Source: Mycobacterium kiyosense | Lineage (GTDB): Bacteria; Actinomycetota; Actinomycetes; Mycobacteriales; Mycobacteriaceae | Direction: 5' to 3' | Length of the DNA stretch: 64,000 nucleotides | Assembly: GCA_021654635.1 (NCBI GenBank) | Contig: AP025179.1 | Location: forward strand, 4,588,001 to 4,652,000 | Part shown: in pieces, positions 46,769 through 56,969 of the stretch | Position numbering within the stretch: the first letter of the stretch is position 1 | How the letters are laid out: every line of letters starts with the position of its first letter | The notes under the pieces: generated by a model | Database searches by the model: none | Told to the model about the DNA's origin: nothing | Seen by the model: the letters and a program-made list of their open reading frames with translations, nothing else | Translations under genes and position numbers: made by a program

Positions 46769-47323
46769 TCACGGCGGGTCGGTCTTGAGACCGGTGATCA
46801 AATACCGCAGACCGACCTCGAAGGCAGCCGGCGAACCGCCCCGTCCGCGTCTCGTTTCGATCATGACCGCACCCAGCAGGTAGTTGAAGATGACGCTGAT
46901 CCCATCGGTTGCCTGGCGGTCGTCGAAGCCACCGCCGCGGAGGATATCGAGGATGCGCTCCCGCGCGTCGGCGATCCAGCCACCGGTAAGCTCGCGGGCA
47001 ACCAGGATTTCGGCGATCCCAGGGCGGTCGACCAATACACTATGCAGGTCCTGGATCACTTCGAAGAGCACTTCGTCCCAGGACTCGGATGTTGCTGCAC
47101 GGATCGCCGGAACGGCGATGGTACGGGCGACAAGCGCTTCCAATAGTGCGTCTTTGCAATCGAAGTAGCCATAGAGCGTCATATGGCTGACGCCGAGTTC
47201 GGCACTGAGGCGCCGCAAGCTGACGGCCTCCAGACCGTCGGCGTCCAGGATCGCCAAAGCCACGTCGATCACATGGTCGACGTCGAGAAGTGCGCGGCGC
47301 CCGGGCCGATTACCGGTGGTCAT
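46769..47323 (-). CDS. TetR/AcrR family transcriptional regulator
   Basis: The protein has 184 residues with a TetR helix-turn-helix, SLRRLSAELGVSHMTLYGYF, and a short C-terminal domain containing VIFNYLLGAVMIETRRG. It is divergent from the LLM gene at 47413. The small palindrome TTTAC-GGT-GTAAA (47362-47374) between them is a possible operator. It probably controls the LLM, beta-sandwich and phosphotransferase unit. Confidence 0.88.
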   Translation of the reverse strand: MTTGNRPGRRALLDVDHVIDVALAILDADGLEAVSLRRLSAELGVSHMTLYGYFDCKDALLEALVARTIAVPAIRAATSESWDEVLFEVIQDLHSVLVDRPGIAEILVARELTGGWIADARERILDILRGGGFDDRQATDGISVIFNYLLGAVMIETRRGRGGSPAAFEVGLRYLITGLKTDPP

Positions 47324-47361
47324 TACCGCAAAGGTAGATCATGCAGTTGACAGGCAAAACC

Positions 47362-47374
47362 TTTACGGTGTAAA
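47362..47374. promoter_or_regulatory. small palindrome TTTAC-GGT-GTAAA
   Basis: Five-base perfect arms around a three-base centre lie between the divergent TetR (start 47323) and LLM (start 47413) genes, in an AT-rich stretch. It is short enough to be chance, but position favours an operator. Confidence 0.4.
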
Positions 47375-47412
47375 TATTTGGTCATCGAGTTCGGCGTCGA
47401 ACAGGGGAATCC

Positions 47413-48495
47413 GTGAGGCTTGGCCTGCTGTTGCCCACGATGCAATCTATGGACGTCAATCGCGCCGCTCTGCGAGCCGCGGAGCAGGTGGGAGTCGATG
47501 ACGTCTGGGTGCTCGACCACATGATGGGCCTCACCCATCCGGCAATATGGCCGTTGTTCCCGGCGTCCCAAGCACTTTCAGATCCCGATGCGCTGCTCGA
47601 CCCCTTTTGCGTCGCTGCCGCGCTGGGCCCCACCACCGACCTGCCGCTGGGCCTCTGCGTCACCGATGCCACCCGACGCCGGGGCGGTGATCTGACCCGC
47701 GCCGCCCTCACTCTGCACGACGCCTGCCGGGGCGGTTTCGTCCTGGGCGTGGGCTCCGGGGAGGCGGAGTCCATCATCCCTTTCGGCTACGACTACGACT
47801 CCCCCGTCGGCAATGTCGAACGAGCCTTGCGCGAAATCCGCTCGATGCTCGACCACGGCCGAATGCCCGAAGGCGTTGGCCGCACCGGACTTCCGCGGGG
47901 CGGCGACAAAGGCATTCCCCAGGTCTGGGTGGCGGCCCAGCACCCGCGGATGCTACGGCTGACCGGTAGGTACGCCGACGGGTGGCTGCCGCTGCCCAGC
48001 AGCGTGGACCGCTACCGCGAGCAATTCGAGGTCATCAAAGCTGCCGCCGCGAACGCCGGCAGACCAACACCGGTGGCCTCACTGGTGCCCGCGACCATTC
48101 TCGGAGACTCTCGCGAGCAGGTCTTGCAGACGCTGGAACGGCTACCAGTCGCGCGCTTGATCGCCTACTACTTACCCGCCGCGACCTGGCGCACGTACGG
48201 CCTGGAGCATCCAGGTGGACCGAACTGTCGCGGTCAGGCCGACATCATTCCGCACACGATCGAGGCCGAACGTCTCGTCGAGATCGCCGACACGATTCCC
48301 GTGGAGCTCGTCGAGGAACTCGCCTGGTTGGGCAACGCCGACGAAATCGCCGAGCGCATCGCTCCCTACGCCGATTCCGGCGCGACCCATCTGCTGCTCG
48401 GCGACGTCACCGGAACCACCTACGCACCCCAAGAGGCAGCGCGGGTGATCGGCGAACAGCTCCCGCGGCTGCGGACCCTGCTTGAGCAACTATGA
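47413..48495 (+). CDS. LLM class flavin/F420-dependent oxidoreductase
   Basis: The protein has 360 residues from a GTG. It begins RLGLLLPTMQS, with DVWVLDHMMGL, LPLGLCVTDATRRRGGDLTRAA in parts, GFVLGVGSGEAESI and PQVWVAAQHPRML, the LLM TIM-barrel landmarks of F420-dependent enzymes. It overlaps the next gene by four bases (ATGA). The substrate is unknown; the downstream partners suggest a small lipid-modification unit. Confidence 0.87.
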   Translation: MRLGLLLPTMQSMDVNRAALRAAEQVGVDDVWVLDHMMGLTHPAIWPLFPASQALSDPDALLDPFCVAAALGPTTDLPLGLCVTDATRRRGGDLTRAALTLHDACRGGFVLGVGSGEAESIIPFGYDYDSPVGNVERALREIRSMLDHGRMPEGVGRTGLPRGGDKGIPQVWVAAQHPRMLRLTGRYADGWLPLPSSVDRYREQFEVIKAAAANAGRPTPVASLVPATILGDSREQVLQTLERLPVARLIAYYLPAATWRTYGLEHPGGPNCRGQADIIPHTIEAERLVEIADTIPVELVEELAWLGNADEIAERIAPYADSGATHLLLGDVTGTTYAPQEAARVIGEQLPRLRTLLEQL

Positions 48496-49496
48496 CGCGA
48501 AGGACCGCGATGACAACCGACATGGAACGCGAGATCACCCCAGAAGACGACTCGTTTCGCTACCACGAGCGACCCGACGATCCGTTCTGGAACGAATCCG
48601 GCTTGTTCGGATTCATGATTCCCGAGCGCAAGATCGACGGCTACTTCTACGTGTGGCACCGGCCGAACATGAACCTGACATCGGCAGGCGTTGCGCTGTG
48701 GGACGACAAGGGCATGGAAACGCACAACTGCCTCTATTCGGAATGGTTTCACTTCAACCCGATGGCCCCCGACACCGACATGTTCGACTTCGAACTCGGT
48801 AATGGCATGCGCTGCAAGACCATTGAGCCCCTCAAGCAGTATCGACTCGGCTACACCAGCGACACCTATGCCCTCGACCTGCTCTGGACCGGTGCCTATC
48901 AGCCACCCAACCTGCACTACTCCGGCGAGCACGGCTTCGACATCTACGGCGGCGTCCACTATGAACAACTCGGCACCGTGACAGGCACCATAACCCTGCA
49001 CGGTGAGACGATTCCGGTTGACTGCCACCACTTTCGCGACCACTCCCGGGGTCTGCGGCCCGGCCCGGCCCACAACCTTCCCGGTGGTGGATTCGACTTC
49101 GCCTGGGCCTCCGAGCGCACCTCCTTCGCGGTCACGTCGGCACGGCCCGACCCCAGGGCGCCGGTCAGCGCCCGATCGATCGACCAGGTCAGCTACGGCC
49201 ACCTGACCAAGGACGGCATCACCGCGCATGTCGTCGACGGCACCCGCGAGGTCCTGGACCGCGAGGTGGACGGCCGGCCGCGAAAGGTCGCGCTCCATCT
49301 GATCGACGAGCTCGGCAGAGAGATGCACGCCGAGTCAGAAGTTCAGAACTGCCTGAAGTGGCACAGCATCTGGCACATGCAGTGGTGCCTCGCCAGCTGG
49401 GACGTCGACGGCGAGTCGGGTTGGGGCGAGAACCAGGACTGGTTCGACATCGACGTCATCCGTGCCCATCAGCGCCAGGCGTTGGGCTCGCGATAA
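48492..49496 (+). CDS. DUF7064/7065-like beta-sandwich protein
   Basis: The protein has 334 residues, with many Trp, His and Asp residues. PEDDSFRYHERPDDPFWNES is followed by WHRPNMN and DCHHFRDHSRGLRPG, whose spacing resembles GLRDRTWGYR in the protein at 2139. Both genes are followed by a phosphotransferase. The activity is unestablished. ATG at 48492 overlaps the LLM stop, and the next ATG (48510) is possible. Its own stop overlaps the phosphotransferase start (TAATG). Confidence 0.68.
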   Translation: MTRRTAMTTDMEREITPEDDSFRYHERPDDPFWNESGLFGFMIPERKIDGYFYVWHRPNMNLTSAGVALWDDKGMETHNCLYSEWFHFNPMAPDTDMFDFELGNGMRCKTIEPLKQYRLGYTSDTYALDLLWTGAYQPPNLHYSGEHGFDIYGGVHYEQLGTVTGTITLHGETIPVDCHHFRDHSRGLRPGPAHNLPGGGFDFAWASERTSFAVTSARPDPRAPVSARSIDQVSYGHLTKDGITAHVVDGTREVLDREVDGRPRKVALHLIDELGREMHAESEVQNCLKWHSIWHMQWCLASWDVDGESGWGENQDWFDIDVIRAHQRQALGSR

Positions 49497-50554
49497 TGGT
49501 GTCCAGTCCCGACGAGCTCACCCCCGACTGGTTCACGAGTGCACTCGGAAGTGCCGGCTCGACGGTGACTGACGTCCAGCTCGAGCAGGTAGGTGGCGGC
49601 GCCATGTGCCACATGGTGCGTGCGACGCTGGCCTGGGCCGCGGGCGACGGTGGGCCCGATTCGGTGATCGTGAAGTTCCCGACTTCGGATCCGGGCACGC
49701 GCGCGCTTGCCCAGGCGATGCGGATGTACGAGCTCGAAGTCCGTTTCTACCGTGACCTGCTGCCCAGGCTGGCCGACTTGAGCACTCCTGCTTGCCATCT
49801 CGCCGAACTCGATGAGGCAACGGGAGCGTTCACCCTGGTTCTCGAAGACCTCAGCGCAAGAACTCGCCCGGGCGATGTGCTCGTGGAGAGCACCGAGGAC
49901 GAGTGCAATGCGGTCTTGACTGAACTCGCTCATCTGCAAGGTGCGTCGTGGGACTCGTCGACTACCGCGGCAATGCCCTGGCTCGCGGATCATCAACGGA
50001 CGGTTCAGCTTTTCGATTCGATGCCCGCCGGACTCGAGCCGTGGCTCGCTCGCTTCGGCCACGCCCTAGAGCCCGCTCAAGTCTCGCTGTTCGAGACGGT
50101 GATTCCGCAAGCCGGAAAATGGATCAGATCGTGGGCCGGCCCGTCGGTCGTTCAGCACGGTGATCTGCGCACGGACAACGTGCTTTTCAGTCTCGACCCG
50201 GTTCCGCGGGCGACCCTGCTGGACTTTCAAACGGTGCGTCTGGGCCCACCCGGCATGGACCTTGCATACTTCCTGGGCTCCTCACTCTCGACGGCGACTC
50301 GGCGCGCTGCCGAGCGGGCTCTGCTGGCAGAGTTTCACGGCCGCCTCACCTCCGCCGGTATCGCCGGCTACGACTTCGACGACTGCTTCCGGGCCTACCG
50401 CGAAGGTGCGATGTATGCCGTCTACCTGTTCTGCGGGCTGTCCAGCCAGGTCGCGCCTTCGGAGCGGGTCGACCGGGTGATCGCGGACCAGACCCGCCGA
50501 TACGCAGACATGGCACTGGACTTGGAAGCCGCGCAACTCGCCGGTCTGATGTGA
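49496..50554 (+). CDS. ecdysteroid-kinase-like / APH-type phosphotransferase
   Basis: The protein has 352 residues. Lys60 in SVIVKFPTSD, hinge LVLEDLS, catalytic HGDLRTDN (His221, Asp223, Asn228) and LLDFQ (Asp243) make a complete kinase core, close to the protein at 8625. The open frame back to 49358 lies in the preceding gene. The target is unknown. It forms the third gene of the LLM/beta-sandwich/kinase unit and converges with the TetR at 50573. Confidence 0.84.
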   Translation: MVSSPDELTPDWFTSALGSAGSTVTDVQLEQVGGGAMCHMVRATLAWAAGDGGPDSVIVKFPTSDPGTRALAQAMRMYELEVRFYRDLLPRLADLSTPACHLAELDEATGAFTLVLEDLSARTRPGDVLVESTEDECNAVLTELAHLQGASWDSSTTAAMPWLADHQRTVQLFDSMPAGLEPWLARFGHALEPAQVSLFETVIPQAGKWIRSWAGPSVVQHGDLRTDNVLFSLDPVPRATLLDFQTVRLGPPGMDLAYFLGSSLSTATRRAAERALLAEFHGRLTSAGIAGYDFDDCFRAYREGAMYAVYLFCGLSSQVAPSERVDRVIADQTRRYADMALDLEAAQLAGLM

Positions 50555-50572
50555 ACGCGCCCGTTCAGGTGT

Positions 50573-51178
50573 CTAGGTGGAAACCGCTGGTAGCACCAGA
50601 GTTTCGATGACCTTCCGGATGAAATCCGCGTCGACGGTCTGCCCGTTGAGTGCCCGCAGCAGACTCATCGCGGTCAAAACATCGGCGACCAGGGACCAGT
50701 CGCGGTCGGCGGCTATTTCACCGCGGGCGGCGGCGCGGGCGAGAATAGTCGAGATTATCGGTGTGCCCTTGAGCAGAATCAGGTCGCCGAGAGCCTCGGC
50801 GAGCTGGGGATCGCGGGTGGACTCCAGCGCAACGCGAAGCACGACGTCGTTGGTGATCAATGCGTTGTCGTTGCGTGCCACTCGCTCGACGAGCGCGTCG
50901 AGGTCGCCGGCCAGACTGCCGGTGTCCGGAACGTCGTCGGTGCGCAGATCGGGCCGCCAGTAGAGCAGGACGTCGGTGAGCAAGGCCGCTTTCGACGACC
51001 ACCGGCGGTAGATCGCGGCTTTACCCACCCCGGCGCGCGCGGCGATGTCGTCCATATTCGTTGCGTCGTAACCATTCTCGGTCAGCGCGGCCAAGGCGGC
51101 GTTGAGTATCGCGGGATCACGGGAACGGTCCAGCCTGCCAACCGTGCGTTGGCGGAGCTTAGATTCCATCTCGGCCAT
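50573..51178 (-). CDS. TetR/AcrR family transcriptional regulator
   Basis: The protein has 201 residues from the ATG at 51178. The helix-turn-helix TNMDDIAARAGVGKAAIYRRW is followed by a TetR_C_16-like domain. It lies five bases after the MmpL stop, so it is the last gene of the mmpS-mmpL operon and its probable regulator. The family often controls efflux genes. The longer frame to 51274 overlaps MmpL. Confidence 0.87.
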   Translation of the reverse strand: MAEMESKLRQRTVGRLDRSRDPAILNAALAALTENGYDATNMDDIAARAGVGKAAIYRRWSSKAALLTDVLLYWRPDLRTDDVPDTGSLAGDLDALVERVARNDNALITNDVVLRVALESTRDPQLAEALGDLILLKGTPIISTILARAAARGEIAADRDWSLVADVLTAMSLLRALNGQTVDADFIRKVIETLVLPAVST

Positions 51179-51183
51179 GAGTG

Positions 51184-54050
51184 TTATACCTTCACTGGTT
51201 GCGCGACCGGGGCGGTGTTCACATCCTCCTCGGGCTCGTCGACCTTCTTGGTGCGGAAGGTGTTGAGTGGCCACCAGAACCAGTTGCCGAGTGCGGCCGC
51301 GATCGCCGGCGTCATGAATGCCCGCACGATGAACGTGTCGACGAGCAGGCCCATTCCGATCGCGGTGCCGAACTGCCCGATCACCCGCAGGTCACTGACG
51401 ATCATCGACGCCATCGTCGCCGCGAAGATGAGACCGGCCGCGGTGACGACCCGACCGGAGGCACCCATGCCGCGGATGATGCCGGTGTTCAACCCGGCCG
51501 GGATTTCCTCCTTCAAACGCGAAACGAGTAGCAGGTTGTAGTCGGACCCCACGGCCAGCAGGATGATCACCGTCAGCGGAAGCACAATCCACTGCAATCC
51601 CAGCCCGAGGATGTCCTGCCAGAGCAGCACGGAGAGACCGCAGGCGGTGCCTAGCGAAGCCAGCACCGTACCGACGATCACCAGGGACGCGACCAGACTA
51701 CGGGTGATCAGCAGCATGATCGAGAAAATCAATATCAGCGTGGCGATGCCGGCGATGGTGAGGTCGATGACGACCCCATCCTGCATGTCGCTGTACATCG
51801 ACGCGGTACCGGCCAGCGAGACTTTCGACGATTCCAGCGGGGTGCCTTTGAGGGCGTCGGCCACCGCCTCCTTGATGCCCTTGACATGTTGGATGCCTTC
51901 CACCGAGGCCGGGTCGCCTTGGTGGGTGATGATGAACCGCACGGCTTTTCCGTCTGGCGAGACGAACATCTTCAAGCCCCGTTGGAAGTCGGGGTTTTTT
52001 GAAGACTTCCGGCGGCAGATAGAAGGAATCGTCGTTCTTGGCTTCGTCGAAATATTGACCCATCAACGTCGACCCCTGCCGCGCCCTCCTGCATATGGGC
52101 TTGGATCCCCGCCATCGTGCTGTGGGTCGACATCAGGAAATCACGCATGGTCTTCATCGAGTCGATGGTCGCCGGGAAATCGGCCAGCAGTTTGGGCATC
52201 AACTGGTCGATCTTATCGAGATCGCCGTTGAGGTCGGTCAGTTGCTCGGAAAGCTGGTCGATGCCGTCCAGCGAGTCGAAGATCGATCGCAGCGACCAGC
52301 AGAGCGGAATGTCGAAACAGTGCTTCTCCCAATAGAAGTAGCTGCGAATCGGTCGCCAGGCGTCCTCGAAGTCGGCGATGTGGTCGCGGAGTTCGTTCGT
52401 GGTCTCGACCATGGCATGGGATCGACCGACCATGCTGTGCGTCGTCGCGGTGAGGTCTTTCATAACCCCGTACATGTGCTCCATGATCGCGATGGTGTTG
52501 CTCAACTCGTCGGCCTGTTTCAACATCTGAGCTGTGTTGTCGTTGTTGAACTTAGCCGTCTGCAGCGTCGCCGAATTCTGCATCGCGATCTGGAACGGGA
52601 TCGAACTGTGCTCGATCGGCGCCCCGAGCGGCCGGGTGATGGTCTGCACCCGCCCGATGCCGCGTTCATGGAAGACGGCCTTGGCGACCCTGTCGATGAT
52701 CAACATGTCCGCCGGGTTGCGCAGGTCGTGGTCGGCTTCGACCATCAGCAATTCCGGATTCATCCGGGCCGGCGTGAAGTGCCGTTCGGCGGCTGTCTGC
52801 GCGACGTTTGCCGCGATGTCCGGCGGGGTGAACTTCTTGTCGTTGTAGCTCGGGACGTAGGTCGTCAGACTGACGAAACCGATCACCGCGATGAAGGAAG
52901 TCACGACGATGATGGGTTTGGGCCAGCGCGTCACCATGGTGCCGATCCGGCGCCAACCCCGTTCCGAGACTTCACGTTTCGGATCGAAGAAACCGAACCT
53001 GGACGCGACCGCGAGTACCGCCGGAGCCAGCGAGAGGCCGGCCAGCATGGTGGTCACGAGCGCGATGGCGCAAGGCACCCCCATGGTCTGGAAATACGGA
53101 AGCCGGGTGGCGGTCAGGCACAGGCAGGCGCCCACGATCGTCAGACCCGAACCCAGGATGATGTGCATCACGCCGCTGTAGGCGGTGTAGTAGGCCTCTT
53201 CCCGATCCTGGCCGCGGGATCGGGCTTCGTGATATCGGCCCAGCAGGAAAATGAAATAGTCGGTGCCGGTGGCGATGGTCAGCATCGTGACCATGCTGAC
53301 GGCGTGCGGGGTGAGGCCGATGATGTTGAGATTACCCGCGGTAGCCACCACCCCTTCGGCAGCATAGAGCTCGAAGCGGACGAGTACCAAAGCCAGGAAC
53401 GCGTTCTTCAGCGAGCGGTAAATCGCGAGCAGCATCACGAAGATCACGCCGATCGTGACCGTCGTCATCAGGTCCATGCTGTTGTGCGCGGCGATGAGGG
53501 TGTCGGTGTTGAGCACGGTGTTGCCGGCCACGTACGCTCGCACGCCCGGCGGCGGGGGCACGCTCTTGACGATCTTGCGGACCGCGGCGACCGACTCGTG
53601 ACTGGGGCTGGTGCCCTGGGCGCCGTCGAGGAAGACCTGCACGTAGGCGGCCTTGCCGTCCGGACTCTGGGAACCCGCGGCGGTCAGCGGATCGCTCCAG
53701 AAATCCTGGACGTTCTGTACGTGCTTGCTGGCCTTGAGTTTCGCGACGATCTTGTTGTAGAACTCGTGCGCACTGTCACCGAGCTTGTCGTCGCCTTCCA
53801 GGACGACCATCGCGGTGGAGTCGGTGTCGAACTCTTGGAACTTGTGGCCGATGTTCATCATGTCCTTGAACGCCGGCGCTTCCGTCGGCGTCATGGGCAC
53901 GGAGTGCTTCCCCGCCACCTCGCCCAGCGACGGGGTGAACAACGTGGTGCCGACCGCGATGAGGAGCCAGAAGAGGATGATCGGCACCGCAAGGACACGG
54001 ATCAGGTGGGCGACGCGGGATCGGTGTGCGTGTGCGAGGTCGTTGCTCAT
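51184..54050 (-). pseudogene. MmpL family RND transporter, two homopolymer frameshifts
   Basis: The N-terminal 650 codons give the MmpL start (IRVLAVPIILFWLLIAVGTTLF), the first periplasmic loop and a first RND bundle with TGTDYFIFLLGRYHE. One extra C at 52073-52076 (plus strand) and one extra T at 51995-52000 move the frame twice around [17 protein letters not shown]. The last 260 codons ([28 protein letters not shown]) complete the second bundle. Corrected length is about 954 residues, normal for MmpL. It exports lipids or siderophores, or extrudes drugs, with MmpS. ATGA overlap with mmpS. Confidence 0.88.
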
Positions 54051-54481
54051 ACCGATTTCACCAAGCAGTAGATGAAGGGTTCGAATCCGTCGCTGCTGCG
54101 ATCGTCACGAACTTGGCCGTCTACGATCACCCGGCATCGGAGGGTCCGCATGCCGGGGTCGCCCTGCGCGACGATATTGGCTGACATCGAAGGCAGTGTC
54201 GTCACGATCGTGTAGGACCACGGCAGCGGGGCGTTCTCGACCAGATGGGGTTGCCCGTTCTCGTCGAGATAGTTGGCGTTGGCAGTGCCGCCCGCCGGGG
54301 CCGTGATCTCGTAGGTGATGTGTTTGGGATTGAACGGCTTCGTGTCGGCGTTCACCTCGCCTCTCGCGACGGCGCTGTTGGCACCGAAAGTGTTGCGAAC
54401 ACGGATGACAACGTAGGTGCCTAGCACGACGACGACGACAAGAAGCAGCGGTATCCACGCCTTCCGGAACAGTCGATACAC
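54047..54481 (-). CDS. MmpS family membrane protein
   Basis: The protein has 144 residues. A basic start and one membrane helix (WIPLLLVVVVVLGTYVVIRV, about 9-28) are followed by a periplasmic beta domain with KPFNPKHITYEITA and PWSYTIVTTLP, standard MmpS landmarks. MmpS partners the adjacent MmpL transporter; in mycobacteria such pairs move lipids, siderophores or drugs. The operon order MmpS-MmpL-TetR resembles mmpS5-mmpL5 with its regulator, except that the regulator here is TetR and downstream. The gene begins the operon. Confidence 0.92.
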   Translation of the reverse strand: MYRLFRKAWIPLLLVVVVVLGTYVVIRVRNTFGANSAVARGEVNADTKPFNPKHITYEITAPAGGTANANYLDENGQPHLVENAPLPWSYTIVTTLPSMSANIVAQGDPGMRTLRCRVIVDGQVRDDRSSDGFEPFIYCLVKSV

Positions 54482-54684
54482 CCCACCGTCTCCTCACCTA
54501 CCGGTCGCCACCACACGCCACGCACCACCAATGAGCCGTCGGCACGTCAGAGCGCAGAAAGTCGCCTCGCATTCATGACGGAACTTGAGTTCCATTGCCG
54601 ATCGAATGGGACTGTACCGCATCGCCAGCCACTTCGACGACCCAGGCTGCCACCCCAAGTCCTCGAGCCGGCCCGGTTCACCGG

Positions 54685-55857
54685 TCAAACACCTACGGCG
54701 GCAAAAGAATCGAGATCGTCGATGGCCGCCGCGGTCCTCCGCACGATCGCCAGGCAGAAGTCCACCGGCTGCATCTTGGGCTGGTAGGGCGCTCGGCCGA
54801 TGGTGAACGCCCACGCCGCGTACGGCCAGAACGACTGCTGGCGGTAGGCGAGCATGGCATCGTCGAAGCCGATCACCGGACCGCCCAGGTTTCGCAGCGT
54901 CGTGATGTATTCACGAACCAGCGAATCCTGCCATTTCCTGCGGTCGTCCGGCTCGCAGCCGGAGTTCACCAGGTAGGCGAAGTCGAAGGCCCAGCCGCCC
55001 TGCTGGATCACCTGCCAGTCGCCGATACCCATCTTCCCGGTGTCGGTCACGTAGGTCTGTCCGGCGTGACAGTCACCATGCAACAGGGTGCGCGGCATCT
55101 GGTGGGCAGCGATGTCCATCGAGCGCACGGTCGCGTCGAACAGCCGGTCATGCTGACCTAGGAGCGCGGGCGGAATTACCTGCCGTGCCCGCCGCATCCC
55201 CACTTCACAGCGCTTACGAATGTCGAGGAACTTGCTGGTGTTGGCGATGTAGTCGGCGGGCGTGTTCAGGTCGACAATGCCTGGATCGCCCCACAGTGGG
55301 GCATGTAGCCGGGCCAGCTGCCCGACGAGATCGGTGATCTGCTCACGGCTGAAGGCAGTGGTGGGTTCCCAGAACTTGGCACCCTTGGTGACGGCGATGT
55401 CCTCCATCACGGCGATGGAGCGCCACGAGACCGGATCCACCTTGCCCCAATACCCCCGCGGCGCTTCCAGCGTCGATTTGTCCCGCAGACCCGTGTAGAA
55501 GCGGGTCTCGCCGTGCAGTACTCCGGCACCCCCCAACATGAGGCGCTGCTGAAATGACTTGGTGGCCTTGGTGAATACGTGGCAGGGCAGACCTGCGGCC
55601 ATACCGGCGTCGTTGTAGGTAACGCGAATGGCGACACGTTCCGAGGTTCCACTGCTGCCACCTGGAAAGTCGACAGCCACCACCTCGGCACCCGGGGTGT
55701 CCCGGCACAGCACCGACGTCAACCACTCGGCGGTGACGTGGGCACCCGAGATCGGCACCTGATCGCGATGGATCACTGTGGGCGCACGAAACCGTTCGGA
55801 GACGCTGATGGCGCCGACGACGACGGCGCGTCCGGCGAGTTTGAGCTTGGGGTTCAT
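54685..55857 (-). CDS. APH-type phosphotransferase family protein
   Basis: The protein has 390 residues. VFTKATKSF carries the ATP-contact Lys, VMEDIAV is the hinge, LLHGDCHAGQ (His260, Asp262) is the catalytic loop and IGDWQ (Asp280) is the metal ligand. The Asn of the HGDxxxxN motif is Gln267, which may alter metal binding. Relatives in mycobacteria are unassigned. About 200 bp separate it from mmpS. The palindromes AACGGTCGTT lie 76 and 182 bp upstream of its start. Confidence 0.82.
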   Translation of the reverse strand: MNPKLKLAGRAVVVGAISVSERFRAPTVIHRDQVPISGAHVTAEWLTSVLCRDTPGAEVVAVDFPGGSSGTSERVAIRVTYNDAGMAAGLPCHVFTKATKSFQQRLMLGGAGVLHGETRFYTGLRDKSTLEAPRGYWGKVDPVSWRSIAVMEDIAVTKGAKFWEPTTAFSREQITDLVGQLARLHAPLWGDPGIVDLNTPADYIANTSKFLDIRKRCEVGMRRARQVIPPALLGQHDRLFDATVRSMDIAAHQMPRTLLHGDCHAGQTYVTDTGKMGIGDWQVIQQGGWAFDFAYLVNSGCEPDDRRKWQDSLVREYITTLRNLGGPVIGFDDAMLAYRQQSFWPYAAWAFTIGRAPYQPKMQPVDFCLAIVRRTAAAIDDLDSFAAVGV

Positions 55858-56221
55858 GCCAACTCCTTCGAATCACCCGTCAGGCCTCAGCGGCGGGACC
55901 GCGACGCTGCCGTCGCAACCCTTCCCGGGGTGAACGGTCGTTACACCTCGTCCATACCACCGTCCATTTGACATTGATAGTCCTTGGGAAGCAATAAGCC
56001 ACCGTGCGCGACGCGGTCGAACGCACTTCAGGCAGCAGAACGGTCGTTTCCTGCGCACCCGGCTGCCGCACGGCGAGGACTGCAATCGCTCCGTTGCCTT
56101 GCCCGCGGACGGCACCGAACAAGCACCTCCTGCGCCCGCTGCAGGGATCCATCGCCGCGGTGCCCGGAGAGTAACCAGGCCCGCGCGACGGTAGCCTCAT
56201 GCCGGACGGGAAAGGGAACCG
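55858..56221. other. 364-bp divergent intergenic region with two AACGGTCGTT copies
   Basis: I see no gene. Identical decamers AACGGTCGTT occur at 55933-55942 and 56039-56048, with centres 106 bp apart, about ten helical turns. The first lies within GTGAACGGTCGTTACAC. The region separates the phosphotransferase (minus) from the TetR (plus), so operator function is plausible. Confidence 0.5.
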
Positions 56222-56845
56222 ATGGCCAGGTCGATGACCGAAGCTCGACGAGATTTCACTCGAGAAGAAATCTTGGCAACGGCTCAGCGGTTGTTCACCG
56301 AGCGTGGCGTGCGGGCAACCTCGATTGGCCAGGTGGCGGCTGCGGCAGGAATGACGCGCGCCAACCTCTACTACTACTTCTCCTCGAAAGACGAGTTGCT
56401 GCGAGAGACTCTCTCGGCCACCCTGCGGCGCTATCGACAGAACTGGTCGACCGTCCCGGACGGAGCGACGCTCTCCGAGTTGGCCGAGCATATGGTCAGC
56501 TTGCGCTATCAGGAGGTAGCGCGTTCAGGACCGATGGATTTGCGTTTCTTCTACCTCTTGCTCACCGATCAGGCAGGGGAACGGGAAGCCGAGATGGTTC
56601 GGGCCGAGATCGAAATGGTCGCCGACACGATCCGCCGCTTCCTGCGCCAGGGCCAGCGCCGTGGCGAGGTCCGACCCGATCTCGAGGTCGAACGGATCGC
56701 ACATTGGCTGATCATGCAGCTGATGGGCCTCGACATGCTCTGGCTGGTCAATCCGCAAGCGGTGGACCTCCAGCAGATGGCGGCGGAAATCTCCGCCGAA
56801 TTCCTCGATCGGACCGCACTGCCGCCGCCGGCCACTCGGACCTGA
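56222..56845 (+). CDS. TetR/AcrR family transcriptional regulator
   Basis: The protein has 207 residues. After a basic start the helix-turn-helix TSIGQVAAAAGMTRANLYYYF is clear. The C-terminal domain includes FFYLLLTDQAGERE and ends in a Pro-rich tail. Divergent to it lies the phosphotransferase, and 125 bp beyond its stop the DapB-like gene begins. It could read the AACGGTCGTT sites upstream or the TTGACA/TGTCAA palindromes at 56880-56911. Confidence 0.88.
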   Translation: MARSMTEARRDFTREEILATAQRLFTERGVRATSIGQVAAAAGMTRANLYYYFSSKDELLRETLSATLRRYRQNWSTVPDGATLSELAEHMVSLRYQEVARSGPMDLRFFYLLLTDQAGEREAEMVRAEIEMVADTIRRFLRQGQRRGEVRPDLEVERIAHWLIMQLMGLDMLWLVNPQAVDLQQMAAEISAEFLDRTALPPPATRT

Positions 56846-56879
56846 GCTGACGCCGCACAGCCGCTGACCGGCTACAGGC

Positions 56880-56911
56880 TTGACACAGTGTCAAAATTTT
56901 GACAGATTGTC
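56880..56911. promoter_or_regulatory. overlapping palindromes with TTGACA/TGTCAA arms
   Basis: TTGACAC-A-GTGTCAA (56880-56894), TGTCAAAATTTTGACA (56889-56904, perfect 16 bp) and GACA-GAT-TGTC (56901-56911) overlap one another between the TetR at 56222 and the DapB-like gene at 56970. Three staggered dyads sharing half-sites suggest cooperative binding of a dimeric regulator near the promoter of 56970. Confidence 0.65.
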
Positions 56912-56969
56912 GGCATAGTGCTCTAGACGGGTTTGACCTGGTGCAACCGCGATCGCGAACGAGGCTTCG

